Shown: piece by piece, positions 61,387 to 64,000 of the stretch | Layout: each line of letters starts with the position of its first letter | Position numbering within the stretch: position 1 is the stretch's first letter | Source of the DNA: Xestospongia bergquistia | Taxonomy: Eukaryota; Porifera; Demospongiae; Haplosclerida; Petrosiidae | Direction: 5' to 3' | DNA: 64,000 bases | NCBI GenBank assembly: GCA_963965975.1 | Contig: OZ014413.1 | Coordinates: 3,978,001-4,042,000 of the forward strand | The notes under the pieces: model-generated | Database searches by the model: none | The model's input: only the letters and a program-made list of their open reading frames with translations | What the model was told of the DNA's origin: nothing | Program-made: the position numbers and the translations under genes

Positions 61387-61731
61387 TCACTGTCTTGTAC
61401 TTGTACTAATTTGTGTATCATAGTACTTTATTTCATAGTTCTGTAGTTTGATAGAGATGTCAGGCATTTGTTTTGCAATAAGAAATATCTCAGAAATACT
61501 CTCAGACACTGTTTCAGGTATGCTTCCTTCCATGAACTTAACAATTCCTTCAAAGTGATTTACTTGAAGTAAGTCATGTTTGTAGTAGGTAACAACAGCT
61601 AGACCAATGTAAAAGGACAGATTGGCGTTAATGTTATAAACGAGAAAATGAAAAAAACTAGAAAAAAGATGAAATGTAAGGATGGTCACACAAGCAAGTA
61701 AAACAAGACCAGAGTAGAAATGACGGTACAC
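61387..61731 (-). CDS. Unidentified membrane protein exon
   Basis: An open minus-strand frame of 114 codons. Reading can extend upstream through NFFVYRHF to an acceptor-like 'ctatgtag', so it is probably an internal or last exon rather than a gene starting at its GTG. Two hydrophobic stretches are clear: YSGLVLLACVTILTFHLF (about residues 6-23) and LSFYIGLAVVTYY (about 38-50). A soluble part follows with VNHFEGIVKFMEGSIPE and AKQMPDISIKLQNYEIK. It resembles no part of the POT family that I know, although it lies on the same strand 500 bp upstream of the transporter exon. Function unknown. Confidence 0.45.
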   Translation of the reverse strand: MYRHFYSGLVLLACVTILTFHLFSSFFHFLVYNINANLSFYIGLAVVTYYKHDLLQVNHFEGIVKFMEGSIPETVSESISEIFLIAKQMPDISIKLQNYEIKYYDTQISTSTRQ

Positions 61732-61741
61732 AAAAAAATTC

Positions 61742-63729
61742 CTACATAGTGGTACAAATCAAGAACATAATCTTTAGTTGCTATGATTGGTAAAAATAAG
61801 TGTCATACCCACTATATCTACGTAGGGATTTTCATATTAGAACTAAAGTTAAAAAACTTGATAAAATTGAATATTGCCTGATATGTGATAATAATATGTC
61901 AACAATATAGACAGCTATGCTAACGTGAACTATAAGAGATTCTCCTTTATAAACGTCTTATGAAAATAATCAATGATTAATTGAATAGACTCATAAAGGG
62001 CTAAAAAGAAAGTAAGCACACAGTGCCATCTGTGCATAGGCAGTACTTAATTATTTACAGCCAACTACAATTCATACATATATAACTATTCATACAATAT
62101 TGTACATTATAAACATTACCTTGAAGGTAGCAGATTGGCCTTAATACCATACTAGATCTATAGAAATGATATTATAGACTATTCACATAATCATTATTAC
62201 ATAAGTCAATATACAAATGTACAGATAAAGCAGCTTTTGTTGCCATAACAAGGAATTGACATTACTAACTACTAAAAGCTATAGGGAAATACTGTATATA
62301 CAACTATATCAAAACTAGTGTACAAATGACAATTATTAAACTCTATCGAATAATGCATGAATATACTGAGTTATTGTTAATAGCTCTGTCAAATTTGTAC
62401 TGATTCCTAGCATACCGTATAGCTTGAAATTTTCAGGATCTAATTTTTTTTATTTTTATGCTTAGAACTGACTCACAAAATTAATTTATTCTTCAAAATA
62501 TTAAGGATTGCTTTGGGTTTATTTGCTGTAACTATATAATAATCCTATTGTCACAGCCAAAGGATTAAAATAGTAACGCATAGTATATATCACAAATTTT
62601 ATTTTCATAAAAAAATTCTTTTTAAAATAAAAATCCTGTAATCATGGAAAGTTTGAACAATGAATCTATTTGAAGCAATATGGTATGATTATAACACTTG
62701 CATGGCTAACTATGGGAGCATAATTTTAAGGTGTTTCTATGTGTGTATGTTCATATTCTTTAATACATTCTGGCGTGTACACTCTTACCCATAATTCTAG
62801 CAACAACTGGAATTGGATATTGAGAAGAGAAGATGGTGTGAAACCATTGAGTAGCATATAGATAAGAACTAATATCATTACTTTCTAAGTGGGAGCATAA
62901 AGAAGGGAGAAAATCATGAAGGAGGCAAGAGAATTGGTAGAATTTGATCTGAAGAGGGAAGAAGAATGAAGATAATTATACTAACAACTTAAATATTCCT
63001 TAAGGATTTGACAATTTATTCAGAATCAATAAACAAAACTTTGAACAATATTAACAATTAAGAGCCACTTTACAATTAAGTCCATTGTATAGTTCCAGTA
63101 TGCGTAGTACTTCACGAAATATACGCACACATTATTGTAGTAATCAACATGACAGTCCAAGCATCTGTGACAAATAAGTATTTCTAAATCCATACAAATA
63201 CATGAAAGTGTCTAAGAAGTTCAAAAATGAGTCTTAAAAGTACACATCATTTTCATGTTTCAACGTAATCATTAATTTGAGTAGCTAGATTGATAAAAAT
63301 TACATTAGAACTTCCTCATCAAAATAATTTAGCCGTTTAGGAAACTTTACCGTCAAGTATAGCATTTCTTATGACTTTAACAATCTGTTATCTGACTTCC
63401 CACTTTGTAGAATAAATGTTTATAAAATTAACTAAAATTGGTGTTGTGAATCACATGGTTTCTCTAGAAACTTGTTCCTGCTTGCAGGATATTAACATTA
63501 CTTCACATACTATTGACAAATGTTTAATAGTCTAGATGATTTAGTTTAACAGATTGTAATTGGACAACATCTACAAGTCAAATTACACTTGTACTATTAT
63601 CTAGCTTGGGAACTAGACCTTTTTTCATCAAATCGTCAATTACTATAAATCTTAATTTGTTCACTTTGACTACATATACCCCATTAATAAATAATACTGG
63701 TGACTGCTATATAACTTACTAATGACAGA
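61742..63729. other. AT-rich stretch without recognised genes
   Basis: Long single-copy region with dense stops on both strands. I looked for upstream POT exons here (the YARKxKYP loop and the FNIDQL segment) and found none. A purine-rich patch near 62815-62970 has no clear frame. Confidence 0.4.
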
Positions 63730-63915
63730 TTGTTCCTGTCTTATTGTTGTTTAATTGCCCATGGCCATCATCGTTTGGCTCTAGCTGATACTGACTCCTT
63801 CTCTTCAATAGACTCAGTAAACTTCAACTGTGGAGGTACAATATATGTAGGAATTCTTCATCATTTTGTGACGGAGAATCCAGAGTCAACAGATAAAGTT
63901 GATCTAATATCATAA
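63730..63915 (+). CDS. Possible exon, 61 codons, unidentified
   Basis: A plus-strand open stretch preceded by a plausible acceptor ('ctaatgacag', about 63728). It reads HHRLALADTDSFSSIDSV, then CGGTIYVGILHHFVTENPE and ends VDLIS. Its composition is protein-like but no family is recognised, and the window ends 85 bp later. Low confidence. Confidence 0.2.
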   Translation: MFLSYCCLIAHGHHRLALADTDSFSSIDSVNFNCGGTIYVGILHHFVTENPESTDKVDLIS

Positions 63916-64000
63916 AACTACCTTGGGAGCAACTTAGGTAAGATCATCTATCGAAGAGATTGAGAAATAGCTTTTATTCGAAAATTGCAACATCTGACTG

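Overview
This is an AT-rich eukaryotic window with no bacterial gene organisation: coding sequence is sparse and broken into short exons with GT/AG borders. The recognisable proteins are mitochondrial ATP synthase subunit O (OSCP) and proton-coupled oligopeptide transporter (POT/SLC15-like) sequences. The transporter sequences have the wording (KYGGPFSEEQVENVK, ALTYWEEDY) that I associate with expanded sponge families, so a demosponge or similar early animal is my best guess. That is inference, not proof.

Layout. Positions 1 to about 56,960 are a giant repeated module, seen as two full copies and the start of a third. The order is: a 31-bp tandem repeat (A); an invariant 135-nt multi-hairpin element (H); a 1.9-kb block (X) with a broken membrane-protein gene on the plus strand and an 81-codon frame on the minus strand; a 126-bp satellite of 13 to 15 kb (S); a block (Y) with OSCP exons on the minus strand; an older 28-bp tandem array (Z1); a 1.2 to 1.5-kb block (W) with exon-like pieces; and a younger 28-bp array (Z2), leading back to A. 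The H elements at 391, 26715 and 54942 give periods of 26,324 and 28,227 bp. Copy 2 also has a 1.3-kb segment (V, about 43911-45200) with POT transporter fragments that copy 1 has lost. The third copy stops at the end of X, where satellite is replaced by ordinary sequence.

From 56,964 to 64,000 the window is single-copy AT-rich DNA. It holds a microsatellite, a decayed retroelement tail resembling the GIY-YIG end of Penelope-like elements, the last exon of a POT/SLC15-like transporter (60042-60870, minus), and an unidentified two-segment membrane protein exon (61387-61731, minus).

The genes inside the module look like captured and decaying fragments. OSCP copy 1 has a frameshift and a fold-back junction at the satellite. 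Both OSCP copies lack the two ends of the protein. The X-block gene is broken in a different way in each copy. The main interest is the architecture: nested tandem repeats at 28, 31, 64, 83, 126, about 756, about 1,000, 2,000, 2,756 and 26,000-28,000 bp, and what the sequence shows about how they arose.
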